Below are positions 36,701 to 48,100 of a DNA stretch of 64,000 nucleotides, piece after piece. This stretch comes from Ooceraea biroi (taxonomy: Eukaryota > Arthropoda > Insecta > Hymenoptera > Formicidae), in the NCBI RefSeq assembly GCF_003672135.1, contig NC_039518.1:1426001-1490000 (forward strand), given 5' to 3'. The translations under genes and the position numbers were made by a program. Below the pieces are notes generated by a model. It ran no database searches, was not told where the DNA came from, and was given only the letters and a program-made list of their open reading frames with translations. Position 1 is the stretch's first letter, and the number at the start of each line of letters is the position of its first letter.

Positions 36701-39700
36701 ACCTAACCCAAACCTATTTCTGATTTAAAGGTAAAATTTCATCAAATATACTCTTTCGTAAACGTATATGATATCGTAAAATTATGCTCTATTCATTAAA
36801 CTTTTATGTTAATAACTTTTTAACAAACAACGAGCGACGGGTGAAACCTAGTGGGGGTTATTCGGGAAGGTGACTTTTGTAATATATGTCGAACTCAAGT
36901 CCTTGCTTCGCGTGGACAGCTGAAAATTCGTGCAAAATTATTAAATTTCTTTTGTTAATAACTTTTTTAGAAACAACGACTGCCGGCTAAAACCTCTTGA
37001 AGGTCACTCAGGAAGGTGATCTTGACAACATATGTCAAGATCAAGGTCATTGGAGGTGGGTCCCCTAAACAGGAGTTTTACCGACATTGTAATTATTCTA
37101 TCTTTTTGGTAAAAGTAATTTTTAAAAATATCAATCTATTTTACTCGTTATTTATAAATTGCTAATTAATGCTCGTTATTAATAAATTGCTCTAATTATA
37201 TATAATATTTATTTTCTGGTAATAAAGCTTTTTTCATAGATCTGCTCTGTACGATACTTTTTGCACTTACTGTATGTATGTAATAATTATTAAAATAAAG
37301 TTGTAACGCCAGGAATGTTCAGCAAAAGTAATCTCAAAACGAACAGTCTAGCAATTTATTAAATAAGTACAGGAAATGTATGTAATAATTGTCTTGAAAT
37401 TTCAAAGAACGCTACCAACTATTGTTACCTAATATTTGCATCGGAGATAGATTAATGGCAATGCTCTCACGTGTGCACGCAATTAATGTATCCCCATTGC
37501 AAATATTTACTTTCGTCGCTTTTCGCTAAAATCGTATCATGCCTGCATTAGCAATCTAATTTTCGATACCGCGAATCTGTCGATGTAACGGACAGAATCA
37601 CGAATATCACGAATTGTAACAAGTTCCGTAATTCGCTTTACATACGCCAACACATGTTTTTACGTCTCGTTTGTTATCTTTGTTAAGAGCTAAACGTATC
37701 AATCCTCAATAGCTCTGTTAACAGCTGAACAATCAAGTGACAAATTCGCCATTTACAAAATTTCAGAAGCGTTAATTGTGGAACGTGGATGTAGTTAGTA
37801 ACGTTACTTTCACCGCTCGAGGACAGTCTCGTCGAAAAGTTTGCTCTCTGATACGACACACGGCAGAACACGTGAGAAATGTGCGCACATCAAATCGCGA
37901 CAACAGAGGGAGAGACAGATAGAGACATTATCGTCATTTTTCACTCATCAAGTTGATGAAATGATTGGGAGAAGTGACACAAATCAATATTAAGAAAGAT
38001 CAATATTGAGAGATCACACATACGAGCACAAATATACTGCGTAAATATAATCGCAAATGGAAACGTGCGCACGCATGCATACTGCGTATATGAGTGTGTG
38101 TGATATCTCATTATAATATATCATTTGCGGTTAATGCGTTAATCATAAATTAGAATGACGTCTCACGACGCAGATCCTACAAAACGCGTCCGAGTTTCTA
38201 TCGCGTATGTACTATACGATAAGAAATTCCGTTCTTTTATCTCCAAAAAGTAGATAGAAGAAAATATCATTTGCCCTCTCTTATTTAGTTTCCTTAATTC
38301 GTTATTAAATTAAATTCGTTATTACGTAGAAAATAGCAGCCATCTTAAAAGTGCCTTGGCTCCGATTTACTTTTTTCTCTCGGTTCTTTTTTCTTGCTTT
38401 ATAAAGAAAGTGCCTCATGAAAAGCGCGTGAAAATTTTTTGAAAGCCGCAATAGGAGGCACGTTGCTCGCGGAATACGCCGCAATATTTCGAACGAATTT
38501 ATGGCGCCGCGCGAAAGCCCGGCATCATCAGCGGATTTAATTATCTTTCATTTCCGACGTAAAGCGTCGTTTGCGTCACCGTAAATTGAGCAGTTTTCCG
38601 CTTTTTCCATCATTACGATCATCCCAAATCGACTCGCCGGTCATCGCACGTTGTGCATCGATATCGCGTGCATTACGCCGTGGGTCAACCTTGTCGAGCG
38701 ACGGTACGACGTTTCCACGCGGTATCTGCCTCATGAAAGTTATTCAGTCGGCTGTGGCCGTGGACTGCGTGAGTTTGTACGCGCGTCGCTACAACGTGGC
38801 AGAAAATGTGGAATCGCCGTAAGCCAAGAGGCAAGTGAAACGAAATCACTGAGAATCGTGTCACCTTTGACTTGATCGCGTAGTGACGATGGTTTCTCGT
38901 CGGGGAAGTCGAGGAGACTCTTCGTGCGCGAGAGTGACTAACGAATGGCGACGGAGCTTCAGAAGAACAGATGCAAACATATGTGTAATGCCTGCACCGT
39001 TTCTTCCAGAGAGATGGTACGAAACGTCCAATCTGAAAGAATCAGGATCTGAGAATGGCGTGGAAGACGTCAAACGCACTAACAATAAGATTATAATCTT
39101 ACGATATATCGTCGATTCAGATTCAACCTTTCGCGTAAAAACTGCACAGTTATTTGCGTTGAATTTTATGATTACATCGCAAAGGCTATGATATATCGTT
39201 TTCCCGTTTCTTTTTCTATTTATATCCTTCTTTCTCCCTCATTTATTTATTTATTTTATTTTCGAAATAAAAAATTATTTTCCAGGACTCAAGAGATGGG
39301 TGCAGGGAGGAGGCACCGTGAAGAACACGCTTATCACCGGACTAGCCGAATTGATTGGCACATCCATGCTGGTGTTTGTGGGATGCATGGGTTGTGTAGG
39401 CACTCTTGGTGTTGTGCCACCTCATTTACAAATAACGCTCACCTTCGGCTTGGCGATTATGGTTGTGATTCAGGTCAGTCGGTTGGTTGAGAGTCTAACA
39501 ATCGTGGCACGGCCGGTAGCTCCACGTTATCACCTTGTCAACGTTTGAAACTTGATAAACAAAATATCGCCATCCCATGTGGCGCAAGGCTTATCAGTCT
39601 CTATTTCTGTAACGCGTTCGATGACTGTTTTATAAAATAAAATGCAAGAATCACAGTCAGTGTAAGTTGAAAGTTTACTCTGATTTACTCTTTTCAGTGC

Positions 39701-42174
39701 ATCGGTCACATCAGTCATGCTCACGTTAATCCAGCAGTCACTGTGGGAGCCGTCATTCTCGGAAAGAAGACGATTCTCGAGGCTTTAGTGTACATCATAT
39801 CGCAAATAATAGGCGGAGCTTTGGGTTACGGCATGCTCAAGGTTGGTACAAGAACGTCTAATTATCCGCTGGATAATTAGGTGGTTACATGTATGTTCAA
39901 TGTAGAGAGATAACATGATACATGAAAGAGCGATATGTAAAGTGCTATAATCAAATCCAAGTGTTGCCATCATTCAGATATACAAATAGAAATTCGCACA
40001 AGAAATTTTTCAATCGTATTGAAGCATCTATAGTGACCATTTCCAACATTATCGTCTCGTTGTCATAACTGAGCTGTAAATATTGTCGAAGGGATGCTCG
40101 TGAAACTCGAAATTGATTAATTAACAATTGATTAACTAAATTCTGTCCAATGTGGTATTTCGATGGGACGAAACCAACCATCGAGCAAGGCAGATACGCT
40201 CGCGACGTTTACGAAATTGCAGGGAGACGGAAATAAACCGGGAATCTTCCAGGCAAGCCTGTATCAATGTTCAGCAAGACGCAGGTCGAGACCTTTGCTT
40301 AATCAGTAATTCAAAGCTGTATGTGTTGTTCGATTAATAATTAATGCTTTCGCGCAATCGAGAAAGAAACTTCGCTACACGGTATATTTATTTCACTTGC
40401 TATAAAACATTGTCTTGCATCGCTAGAGGCGTCGGCAATAAAACCAAGACCTAGATAAGGCTAACAAAATGAAAAACATAGTTACACGCCTTTTTTCCTA
40501 CCATCATTAAAAAATACGCTCCCCAAAATTAATTATGGCGAAAAACGTAGATTAATCTTGATATAAAAATCTATGAAAATATCTATTGAGATTTTTATCG
40601 AAATATTTACATTAACAAATAATAAAACCTGCTTTTTATTCATACACAGTTTTACATACTTCTAGTTTGCTTAATTTTTATCTTAATCTTGCCCAACTTT
40701 GCCTCATTTTATTCACGATAAGATCCATTGTAGTATCATACAATAAGCGCACAAGGGAAGCAAATTAAAGTGATTACATTAATCTATAATTAAAAAAGGA
40801 AGCGTTTAATTTATGCTATTGCATCTAGTCGTATAAGCCTATACGTAAATCATTAATTTTGACCTTCTTACAGGTTGTGACGCCGAAGGATCACCTGACA
40901 ACCAGCACGGTCGAGCAATCTGACATGTTCTGCGTGACCGATCTGCACAGCGAAGTGTCCGCGATTCAGGGTCTGGTCCTCGAGGGTATCGCGACCGCCA
41001 TTCTCATGCTGGTAGTATGCTCGGTTTGGGACGTCAGAAACGAAAAGAACTCGGACTCGGTGTCGATCAAATTCGGCCTCACAGTGGCCGTGCTCGCCAC
41101 CGCGTTTGGACCCTACACTGGTTGCAGCATGAACCCGGCAAGGTCATTCGCACCGGCATTGTGGAACAACCAGTGGGCGCATCATTGGATCTACTGGTTC
41201 GGCCCGATCGGTGGTGCCCTGATCGCCTCCTTCGTGTACAAAACCGTTTTCGGTGTGCCGGAGAAGGTCGAGGAAGAGCCAATACCTGAAGCGGTTGCGC
41301 TCAACAGCGTGGAGACCCACAAGACGGAGGTAAGACCGGTGAATGACCGGTAACTATGATGATGGTTGACGACACGCGAGCCATTGATTCTCTCTATCGC
41401 AATCATTAAGTAGTTGAACCACAATAGATTAACCGAGCAAGTATAAGCGAGCAAGAGCACCTTCTTTATATGCTATACAACATCGTGATACTACGAGTAC
41501 GCAATGCGTGCAAATCCCGCGCGTAAGAGGAGTCATGTCTCGTTTCAATAATAATTCTCGTTAACGATGTTCCGCCAAAATTAACGGCCACCTTCGTACG
41601 ACTTTAAACGGCCCTTTCAAATAGGGGAGGAACGAGGCTTTATCATGTAAACGCCATGCCCGCGATGCGTCAAGGTCCTTTGCATGACGCGGATTATGTT
41701 GTAAGGACCGGCAGTAAAGGTCGACGATAAATCGCTAGGCGGGCAAGGAAGTTCCGTAAAACTGGTTTTACGGGAACGTTACCGGAGAGCTGGATTTAAC
41801 GTCGTCGGTTTACCCGATCGTCGATGCGAGCTCTAAGGTGGATAGGGAAAGGGAGCCGTTCATCCCCCGACGATATTGTATTTTATACTTGCGTACTTCT
41901 CTATTTCACCATTGATCGAAAACCGTGCGATTCTATCTGCGCTCGATTATAATTGCTCGTGCAGGCTCTTTGAAAGAAAAATCACCTAGTTCGAGACGTA
42001 AAAGTGCTTTAAGCGAGAATGTTAAGACGACTTTTAAGCGCGCGTAAACTTCCATCTTTGATCTTTTCTTTGTATTATTCTCTGAGGAAACCCCGTATCC
42101 GGCACCGAGTGCCGACCAACTGAAACGATTCAAATTACTCCTTTTCCCATTATTTTATCTTTCAGCAGTCCTAA
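29912..42174 (+). CDS. aquaporin gene 2, entomoglyceroporin-like
   Basis: Coding exons are 29912-29936, 39286-39473, 39698-39841 and 40874-41329, then a possible short last exon 42166-42174 ending QS-stop. If the donor GAG/GTAAGA at 41330 is not used, translation runs to TAA at 41351-41353 (278 aa instead of 273). It is a six-helix MIP channel with ELIGTSMLVFVGC in helix 1, HAHVNPAVT in loop B (NPA 82-84) and GCSMNPARSF in loop E (NPA 206-208). The AQP1-aligned selectivity filter is Phe62, Ala194, Cys203, Arg209. His to Ala in helix 5 is the change known to turn insect AQP4-related channels into glycerol and urea transporters (entomoglyceroporins). Exons 2 and 3 equal those of gene 1 in length (188, 144 bp). 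The C-terminus is acidic (KVEEEPIPEAVALNSVE). The first intron is 9.3 kb. Confidence 0.94.
29937..33763. other. first intron of aquaporin gene 2, 5' part
   Basis: AT-rich sequence with no supported gene. Small tracts such as a CT run near 32941-32960 are the only notable features. Confidence 0.35.
33764..33793. repeat. (AT)n microsatellite
   Basis: About 30 bases of uninterrupted TA repeats next to the inverted duplication that starts at about 33832. Confidence 0.85.
33832..34687. repeat. exon-like inverted duplication, about 185-bp arms
   Basis: The segment at about 33832-34016 recurs in reverse complement at about 34505-34687 with roughly 10-15% difference. In the plus-strand arm it is preceded by TTAACATTTCAG and contains AACAG/GTAAGG, so it looks like an exon with both splice sites. 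Both arms keep an open frame that starts ATGAAGATCGAATTTCATTC and continues SFIQF.SSSQSFLKETLLYH. I do not recognise the product. The arms could form a long hairpin in the transcript of aquaporin gene 2. Confidence 0.7.
34690..35532. other. intron sequence, GC-richer patch, no gene
   Basis: Within the first intron of aquaporin gene 2. GC content is higher at about 34850-35040, but no exon or repeat can be supported. Confidence 0.3.
35752..36161 (-). pseudogene. Tc1-like transposase, N-terminal fragment
   Basis: From ATG at 36161 the frame reads MGRKNKEISEEERKIIIKLH, the first helix-turn-helix of Tc1-like transposases. It then shifts frame and has a stop before the second DNA-binding part (MMDPKISAPRIAAVLEDH, NTIRNVCHEDGYHSRVARKK). 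It ends before the DDE catalytic domain, so no catalytic residue is present. It is dead and strongly truncated. Confidence 0.85.
35763..36268 (-). mobile_element. internally deleted Tc1-like transposon
   Basis: The element is bounded by CACAAAAAGTGTTCG at 35763 and its imperfect complement CGAATACTTTTTGTG ending 36268. A TA lies on the left (35761-35762), but the right flank is TG, so the target site is imperfect. It contains the first part of a Tc1-like transposase on the minus strand. It sits inside the larger inverted-repeat element, with which it shares the CAAAAAGTGTTCGT end motif. Confidence 0.65.
36321..37082. mobile_element. 762-bp foldback element with 8-bp target duplication
   Basis: Inverted arms of about 135 bp begin GGTAAAACTCCTGTTTAG at each end. 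The flanking 8-mers GACATTTT (36313-36320) and GACATTGT (37083-37090) match at 7 of 8, which fits a hAT-like target duplication. The interior repeats a degraded version of the arm in direct orientation (GTTAATAACTTTTT...GGAAGGTGA...ATATGTC near 36810-36895 and again near 36950-37045). There is no coding capacity. It is inserted into the Tc1-like composite, so it is the younger insertion there. Confidence 0.8.
37275..39285. other. 3' part of the aquaporin-2 first intron
   Basis: AT-rich to about 38.4 kb, then a GC-richer, CpG-containing stretch at 38.45-39.0 kb just before exon 2. That stretch could be an internal promoter, but no alternative start exon with a fitting phase-1 donor was found. 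No repeat of note. Confidence 0.35.
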
Positions 42175-42588
42175 TTCGGTCAGCGAGACAGACACGACCG
42201 AGATGACAAGTCCAGTAAGAAAACTCGGTCGACGAGGCTTTCAAGAGACAAGGAAATAAGATCTTCGGAAGGAATACGTGCTCCGAAACGCACAGAAATT
42301 TCCAATAGCGGTTCCAGATAGCACGGATCGCGGGAAAGCTTCGAAGCTCAAGCAAGATGCGCTCGCAATCCCCAGGATACACGAGATAGACAATCATCTC
42401 GATTCGGCCACCGAACATGGTTACATCATTGTCAACACACACGCGGACGCACAACCTTGACACAATAGTCCTTGCACGTGTATCTTGTACGAGCGCGAGT
42501 TACGTCATTTTTCCATTGTCATCGCGATTGTTCCTCATTTTATCAACATTGTTTTCGGTAACTCGGTCTAAATACAAAAGTCAATAAA
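42175..42588 (+). other. probable 3' UTR of aquaporin gene 2 and polyA signal
   Basis: Downstream of the acceptor TTATCTTTCAG at 42165 and stop TAA at 42172-42174, the sequence runs without a coding frame to AATAAA at 42583-42588. No AATAAA is seen between the unspliced stop (41353) and 42165, which favours splicing into this last exon. Confidence 0.45.
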
Positions 42589-42599
42589 ATTCATAGCCG

Positions 42600-44587
42600 G
42601 ATCAATGATTACATGAAATTTTATCAAGGATATTAAACGCCCATTATATTTAGATTTTCAGTACTGGTCAAATTTTCGCGCAAGAAAATGTCTCGACATA
42701 CGCGATTGTTGCGAAAGTCTCATAATCGTAATCAAATGTTACTCGATATGAAACGTAAAACTGATTTTATTGTTGTATCACTTTTCTTCTGTAATAGTGT
42801 ATATAGTGTAAATTCTCTCTCTCTCGTTTGCTATTAAAACAATTTATAAATGATATATATAAAATTTAAAGTTACTATATGTATAATTGCATTTTAACTC
42901 TTTATTATAATCAATTTGAAAGTGCATTAAGCTTTATGTGAAACTCATTGTGCCATAATTTCGCTCTTCCTAATTCATGAAACTTTCGCATTAATATAAT
43001 TGAATACGTAACTCGATTATCATAATACTTTTACGCGGTACTGCATCATTTTTATCATTATCTTTATGTTATATACGCTTGATTAGACGGAACAAACACA
43101 AAAGTGTATTCGATCTGTATTTTGTATATCTGACGATTGTCCAATTCGTTGGCGACGACAGATAACATTGATTCTCGAGCAGTGGACAAGCGCAATTTCT
43201 GATGAGATTTTTAGAGTATGTGTGCAATATATAAATACATATATGTTGCACACACACACAATCTTTTTGTTATTTCCATAGTTACGCGTACGTATTCGCT
43301 ATTGAAGTTCTGTCGTTATATCGTTTACTCATTGGGAAAGTGTTCCCAATCTCGTCAAGATACATGGCGTGTGCTTTCGATAAAACGACAGATACCGAGA
43401 GCGAGGCGAATAATTAGCGTTTCACTATTTATGTACTTTATCAAGAGTCGCACAAATACACGTGTAAATACGAAACGAAATAGCGTTTCATTAATTATTT
43501 GTCCACTCGTGCACGTACGATCCCACTTTTCGTACAATTCGCGTGACATAATCAACGCAATTGGCACAATTATAGATTAAATAATTTAGGGTAATGTAGA
43601 AGAAAATATTACGAACTTGCAGAATGGATATTTCGAGACCAAAAAGCTTAGAATAGTTTTGTTTGTGAAGAAAATGAGAAATTTTCAAGTGCGAATGTAG
43701 CACACACGCGGTGTGTGTTTATGTGGAGAGAATATCATTAATATTTGTACAATATTCTATTTTTTACTGGCTTTATCTTTAATTGCATTCATGGAACGAC
43801 ATATTGCGTCGATCAAATCTGAAACTCTATTTCGCGTTCTATTGTCATAGAATGATGAAAAAAAGGTGTTAACAATCTTCGCATGCACATATTGATTGAG
43901 TTTTATACCCGTAGTGTGGAGTAAATAAAAACATGTAAATACAAAAATAACAACTTTGATTGAACGGCATTGAACGAATGTCATCGAAAAAATATGAGGT
44001 GCGTAAAAAAGTGTAACTTTTTGATTTTCAGCCTCGCCACAGGTTTTATGTACCGTGAAATTTCTAACTCGTTCGCGCGATCGACGCTGCCTACAATCAT
44101 GTCGAAATACAAATACTTCATCATTTTATAACGCGCGACAAAAAAGTACGCATAACAAAAGACACTGACAGCGTCATCCTCGCACGCTTTGATCGTCGCA
44201 CGTTAATTGACGAAAGCCATTTTTATCTGCAAGATATATTCGCGTGGCGTCACGTGAATTGCAGTAAATTGTAATCGCCTAACGAATCAAACATGTAATT
44301 GTGTTTGAGTAAATGCGTGATCGTTAATACTGTACATCACCTGTAATGTATCGCAGAGTACACCGCTAAAATAGGAATCAAAGTAGAATATACATGATAC
44401 TTTTGTTCTTGCCGCAGTGTATTATTACAATGTATCATATAATATAATGCAACGTATGTATGTTTTTCTATTGCGATAAAATATACTAATAGCACAATTT
44501 TGTATGACATGTATAGTAGGTAAGTAGAAAAACTCTGATACAAGAATACAGCGTTGAATCAATCAGCGAAAGCATTACTTACCTATA
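42600..44587. other. intergenic, no feature
   Basis: AT-rich sequence after the end of aquaporin gene 2. Only short overlapping frames occur. I see no exon, RNA gene or transposon boundary. Confidence 0.35.
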
Positions 44588-45174
44588 CAGGGTGTCCCGA
44601 ATTTAAATGTCCAAACTTCGGGAGCGTGTAGGGGATGATAAATAAAAAATAAAAAGTCCTTTAGAGATATGCTCGTTTTTACTTCGTTTTGGAAAAATCG
44701 CAAAAAAGAAAACGTAGATTTCATGCAGCAATGACTCGTCGTTCCGGAATTCTTCTGTTTGAAAATCGGCGCCGCGCATACTCTCGCACTTACTTTGTTT
44801 GTTTACATTTCTTTTTTTGCTTACATTTCTGCTTCTCTCCTATAAATTCGTCAGTTACTCATCAGAAACCATCGAGTGAATTACTCCTGTCACAATGCCG
44901 CGTACATGTTCTAACGTTGAATATGCTGATATGGTTTTCGTGTATGGTTTCTGTGACGGTAATGCTAGAGAGGCGGTGCGAGAGTATGCGCGCCGATTTT
45001 CAAACAGAAGAATTCCGGAACGACGAGTCATTGCTGCATGAAATCTACGTTTTCTTTTTTGCGATTTTTCCAAAACGAAGTAAAAACGAGCATATCTCTA
45101 AAGGACTTTTTATTTTTTATTTATCATCCCCTACACGCTCCCGAAGTTTGGACATTTAAATTCGGGACACCCTG
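44588..45174. mobile_element. 587-bp palindromic foldback element with TA target site
   Basis: Ends are CAGGGTGTCCCGAATTTAAA and its complement, flanked by TA at 44586-44587 and 45175-45176. The two arms (about 44588-44792 and 44973-45174) are nearly perfect inverted copies, so both strands encode almost the same peptide in each arm. The spacer of about 180 bp holds the start of a transposase-like frame. It is a deletion and inversion derivative of a DNA transposon, with the TA site suggesting the Tc1/mariner group. Confidence 0.88.
44895..45041 (+). pseudogene. DUF4817-type transposase N-terminus, 48-codon relic
   Basis: ATG at 44895 opens a frame reading MPRTCSNVEYADMVFVYGF and then AREAVREYARRFSNRRIPER before TGA at 45039. 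The pattern (YADM..YG, AVREYARRFxNRR.P) fits the helix-turn-helix DUF4817 domain found at the N-terminus of transposases common in hymenopteran genomes. Only this DNA-binding start remains; the catalytic part is missing. It begins in the spacer and runs into the right arm, and the left arm carries the inverted copy of its end. Confidence 0.65.
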
Positions 45175-45176
45175 TA

Positions 45177-48100
45177 TATTAGAAATTATCATTAGAAGGA
45201 GAAGCATCAGCGCGTCTCGCGGAAAAAATTGATTCGCGTTATCAGTGGTAACGTGTTCCAAATAACTTTTCGAATAGTTTTGCCACTCATCGCATTCCGC
45301 ATTTGCAGCATGTCGCTTGGTGCATCAGCCGTTCTTGATTGGCTCGAGTTTTACCGCAATACAGGCGCATTTGTCAACGATCCTCGCAGATATCGGAAGA
45401 GTGATGCGTTTCGCACGATGAACAGCCGTCGCTTTGATCATTTCCACGAATTAAATGCGGTATTATTTCAATTCCTCGGAAATAAGAATAAAAATAATAC
45501 GTCTCACTTAGCTGATGATGGGCGCGAGTGGTCGACACCCCCAAAATTATATGATAGCTCTCACTTAAGCACGAGTAGTTCGAGAAGAAGAGGAGACAAT
45601 AAGAGAATCGGAGAGATTAGGGAAGAGAAAGGGAAGAAAAATTGGCCGCGAGCGAAACTGCATCCGGATGACGTTTCGCGTTCGAGCCACATTTTTCCCT
45701 CCGAAAAGAAAAGTAATATTTCCGTATGATTTACATGCCAGGCGGCAGGTCGCTCGTTAATAATTCAATTTTCAATCTGGTCTTAATGCTCGCCGGGCTT
45801 TCCCCAACTTCGCGTCCCTCTACCTCCTGTCCCCTCTCGCTTCCTCCGCTTCGCGTCTTCGTGCTTCCTCGTCGCGCCGTTTCCTTCCGCGCACTTTCCA
45901 TTTTTTTCTTTTATTTCCTTTCCACCCGGTTTTTTTTCTTGTCGGCACTTATTCCGCCGTGTCGACGTCCAGATAAGGGCAAAATAAGTACGGCGGGCGC
46001 GAATAAATTTTTACATCGCCGTCCAAGTTCCGCGTACTTTTCACGCTCGCGTCTCGTAATCAAAAGAGGATGAGATTCGACAACGGAAGAGAAAGAAACC
46101 CCGACGAAACGAATACCTCCCTCCCTCCCCTCTCTCTCTCTCTCTCTCTCTCCTTTCTCTTATTTGTAATGGAAATTTTATCATGTAACGGGTGGACGGG
46201 AAGTCACGTGCTATCCGCGTTGATGGCAAAACGGAGGGACTCCCAAGGTCGAACTGCGAGTGAATTAAGCGGTCGAGGTTGGGCACTAATTAAAGCATGG
46301 CTCGACGTCTCGAGCTGCCGCGAGATTGGTTAATTCGATTAGCCATAGGCGAAGTTTCACGTATCCGCTGTAGCCGGGAATACGCGTTACTACGGTATAA
46401 TACCCAAATAAACCGCCACCGATGTATTACAAAGTGTTACAGGATCTGCAGATGCTCGAATCAGAGGACTTCACACAAGTATTATATTTAAATAATACGG
46501 ACATTTTGTATATCAAAAGCTGAAAAACCCATCACATTAAAAGATATAAAATATACATAGAGAGAGCGCTTTTACGAGCTAACGGTGCTGAATAATTTGA
46601 TTCTAGAATTTCCAAATTTATGCGATCAACGGTATGCGGCAATTATTATTGCACAAGGCCAGATTACTAATTTATTTATATACGAATCACGTATCGCGTT
46701 CGGAGTAAGAAAATCGATATATTCTCAAGCTCTTCGATATTTTATTATGAAAGGAAGCTAAATTAGGAAACTTGTTTCCAAATTCCAGATTCTCGATAAG
46801 ACTCGACGAGAGAGAGGAGAAAGCTACCTTCTCCGGCCCGACTAAAGATCAATCAACAATCGATCACAAGGAAACTCGGAGGCTTTTCGGCAACGAAACT
46901 CTTCTACTAAATTTGTTGTGTAATTAAAACTGATATCTAACAAGAGCTTTATTGAATTCTCGACACGCATGTAGAGGTCGCGAAAGGAAGCATAACGGAG
47001 TGCGCGGGAAGGAAAAGGACACCGACTGGCCATGGCGGTGACGATTTGGCTCTCGTCTCAAGGACAAATCGCGGTGGTTTTTAAAGGCCGACCTACCGCA
47101 GTCACGAATACACGTAAGTTGCCTCGTGGAACACGGAAAAAGTTTGTACTCCGTTTACGCTTTGTCCAGTGCGCAAACTCGACCGGTCGTTCGACTCAGT
47201 GGTCGGTCCTTTCCCCTTGCTCCTCGGGACCAGCAACCCTACCGCCCCCACCGCCGCGAACTAACCTAACCTGAAGGCTGAGCTGAGGGCAGACCCGACC
47301 TAACAGCGGGCGCTTTTCGAGAAAGTTAGGTTGTGTCGCGATACGCCAACTGAATTCATCAATAATTAAAACTGTCGCGTAAACAGAAATGTTTGCGAGG
47401 TGCAAACGCGCGTGTGTACAAATTTGTACAGTGTAGAACATTATGTACTATAAAAGTGCGCGTGCTGATAAATTCAATCCTTTGTATCCTTCACGAGTTC
47501 AAACAACGTCCGACGTTGTTGAACAATTGTTCGATTCTTTTCAGCGCTCACGTGCAAAAAAATATCGTAACAAAATTATATTCTTTGGCATATACATGTT
47601 TCCTTTTTTTTCAAGACAGATAATTCCTGATGTAAAAGATGAGAGGACAAATTGTCGCTAGAAGCACGTGACCATCGCGTCGCGACGGAGTGTCAATCGC
47701 GTATACTTAGTTATTTCGTAGTTGAATATGTCTCGGCGAGAGAGAGAAAGCGGATCAATGCCGCGCCAAGGGAAAGCATTCGCGGCACGCCAGTCAATAA
47801 CGGCGAAAGAGAAACATATTTAGCAAGGAGCGCCGGTGGCGTAGTCGTCGGGGCGTCGCGACGGCCACCTACGCTCCTGCGAAGCATCCCTCTCGCTCTC
47901 GTCTACCCCCTACCCAGGCCGCGGCTCCGTGTTTCGGCCTCCTTCTCTGTCGGTTTCGCGCGCGCAGGTCTCGTGTACCACCGTCGGAAGGTCTTCCAGC
48001 CTCTCTCTTTCCTTTTCTCTGTCTCCCTCTCCCTCCCTCCCCTCGCTCTTTATCTCTCTCTCTTTCTCTCGTTGCGGCTCTCGCTCTCGCGCTCTCCCTC

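Larger units (their letters stand above)
35533..37272. mobile_element. nested Tc1-like composite (outer element)
   Basis: The outer ends are CATTAAGTGCAAAAAGT at 35533 and, on the other strand from 37272, CAGTAAGTGCAAAAAGT. TA dinucleotides flank both (35531-35532 and 37273-37274). Subterminal sequence is also inverted (AGATCT..ATGA.AAAAG.CTT and AATTAGCAATTTAT on both sides). Removing two inner insertions (35763-36268 and 36321-37082) leaves about 470 bp of noncoding, MITE-like element. The reading as an outer Tc1-like MITE is inference. Confidence 0.6.

Noticed and set aside
38571..39191. Several frames before aquaporin-2 exon 2 as an alternative start exon
   Set aside because: No good phase-1 donor before 39286; the 29.9-kb exon fits phase and donor consensus much better.
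44689..45159. 156-codon plus frame and a similar minus-strand frame beginning MEKSQKRKRRFHAAMTRRSG
   Set aside because: The same peptide on both strands is a consequence of the palindromic arms of the foldback element, not two genes.
45229..45729. 166-codon plus-strand frame
   Set aside because: No recognisable domain or splice context, charged low-complexity second half, next to the CpG-rich region; likely a chance frame.
47262..47275. CTAACCTAACCTG as insect telomere repeat (TTAGG)n
   Set aside because: Only two units in a CpG-rich setting; too short to be telomeric.
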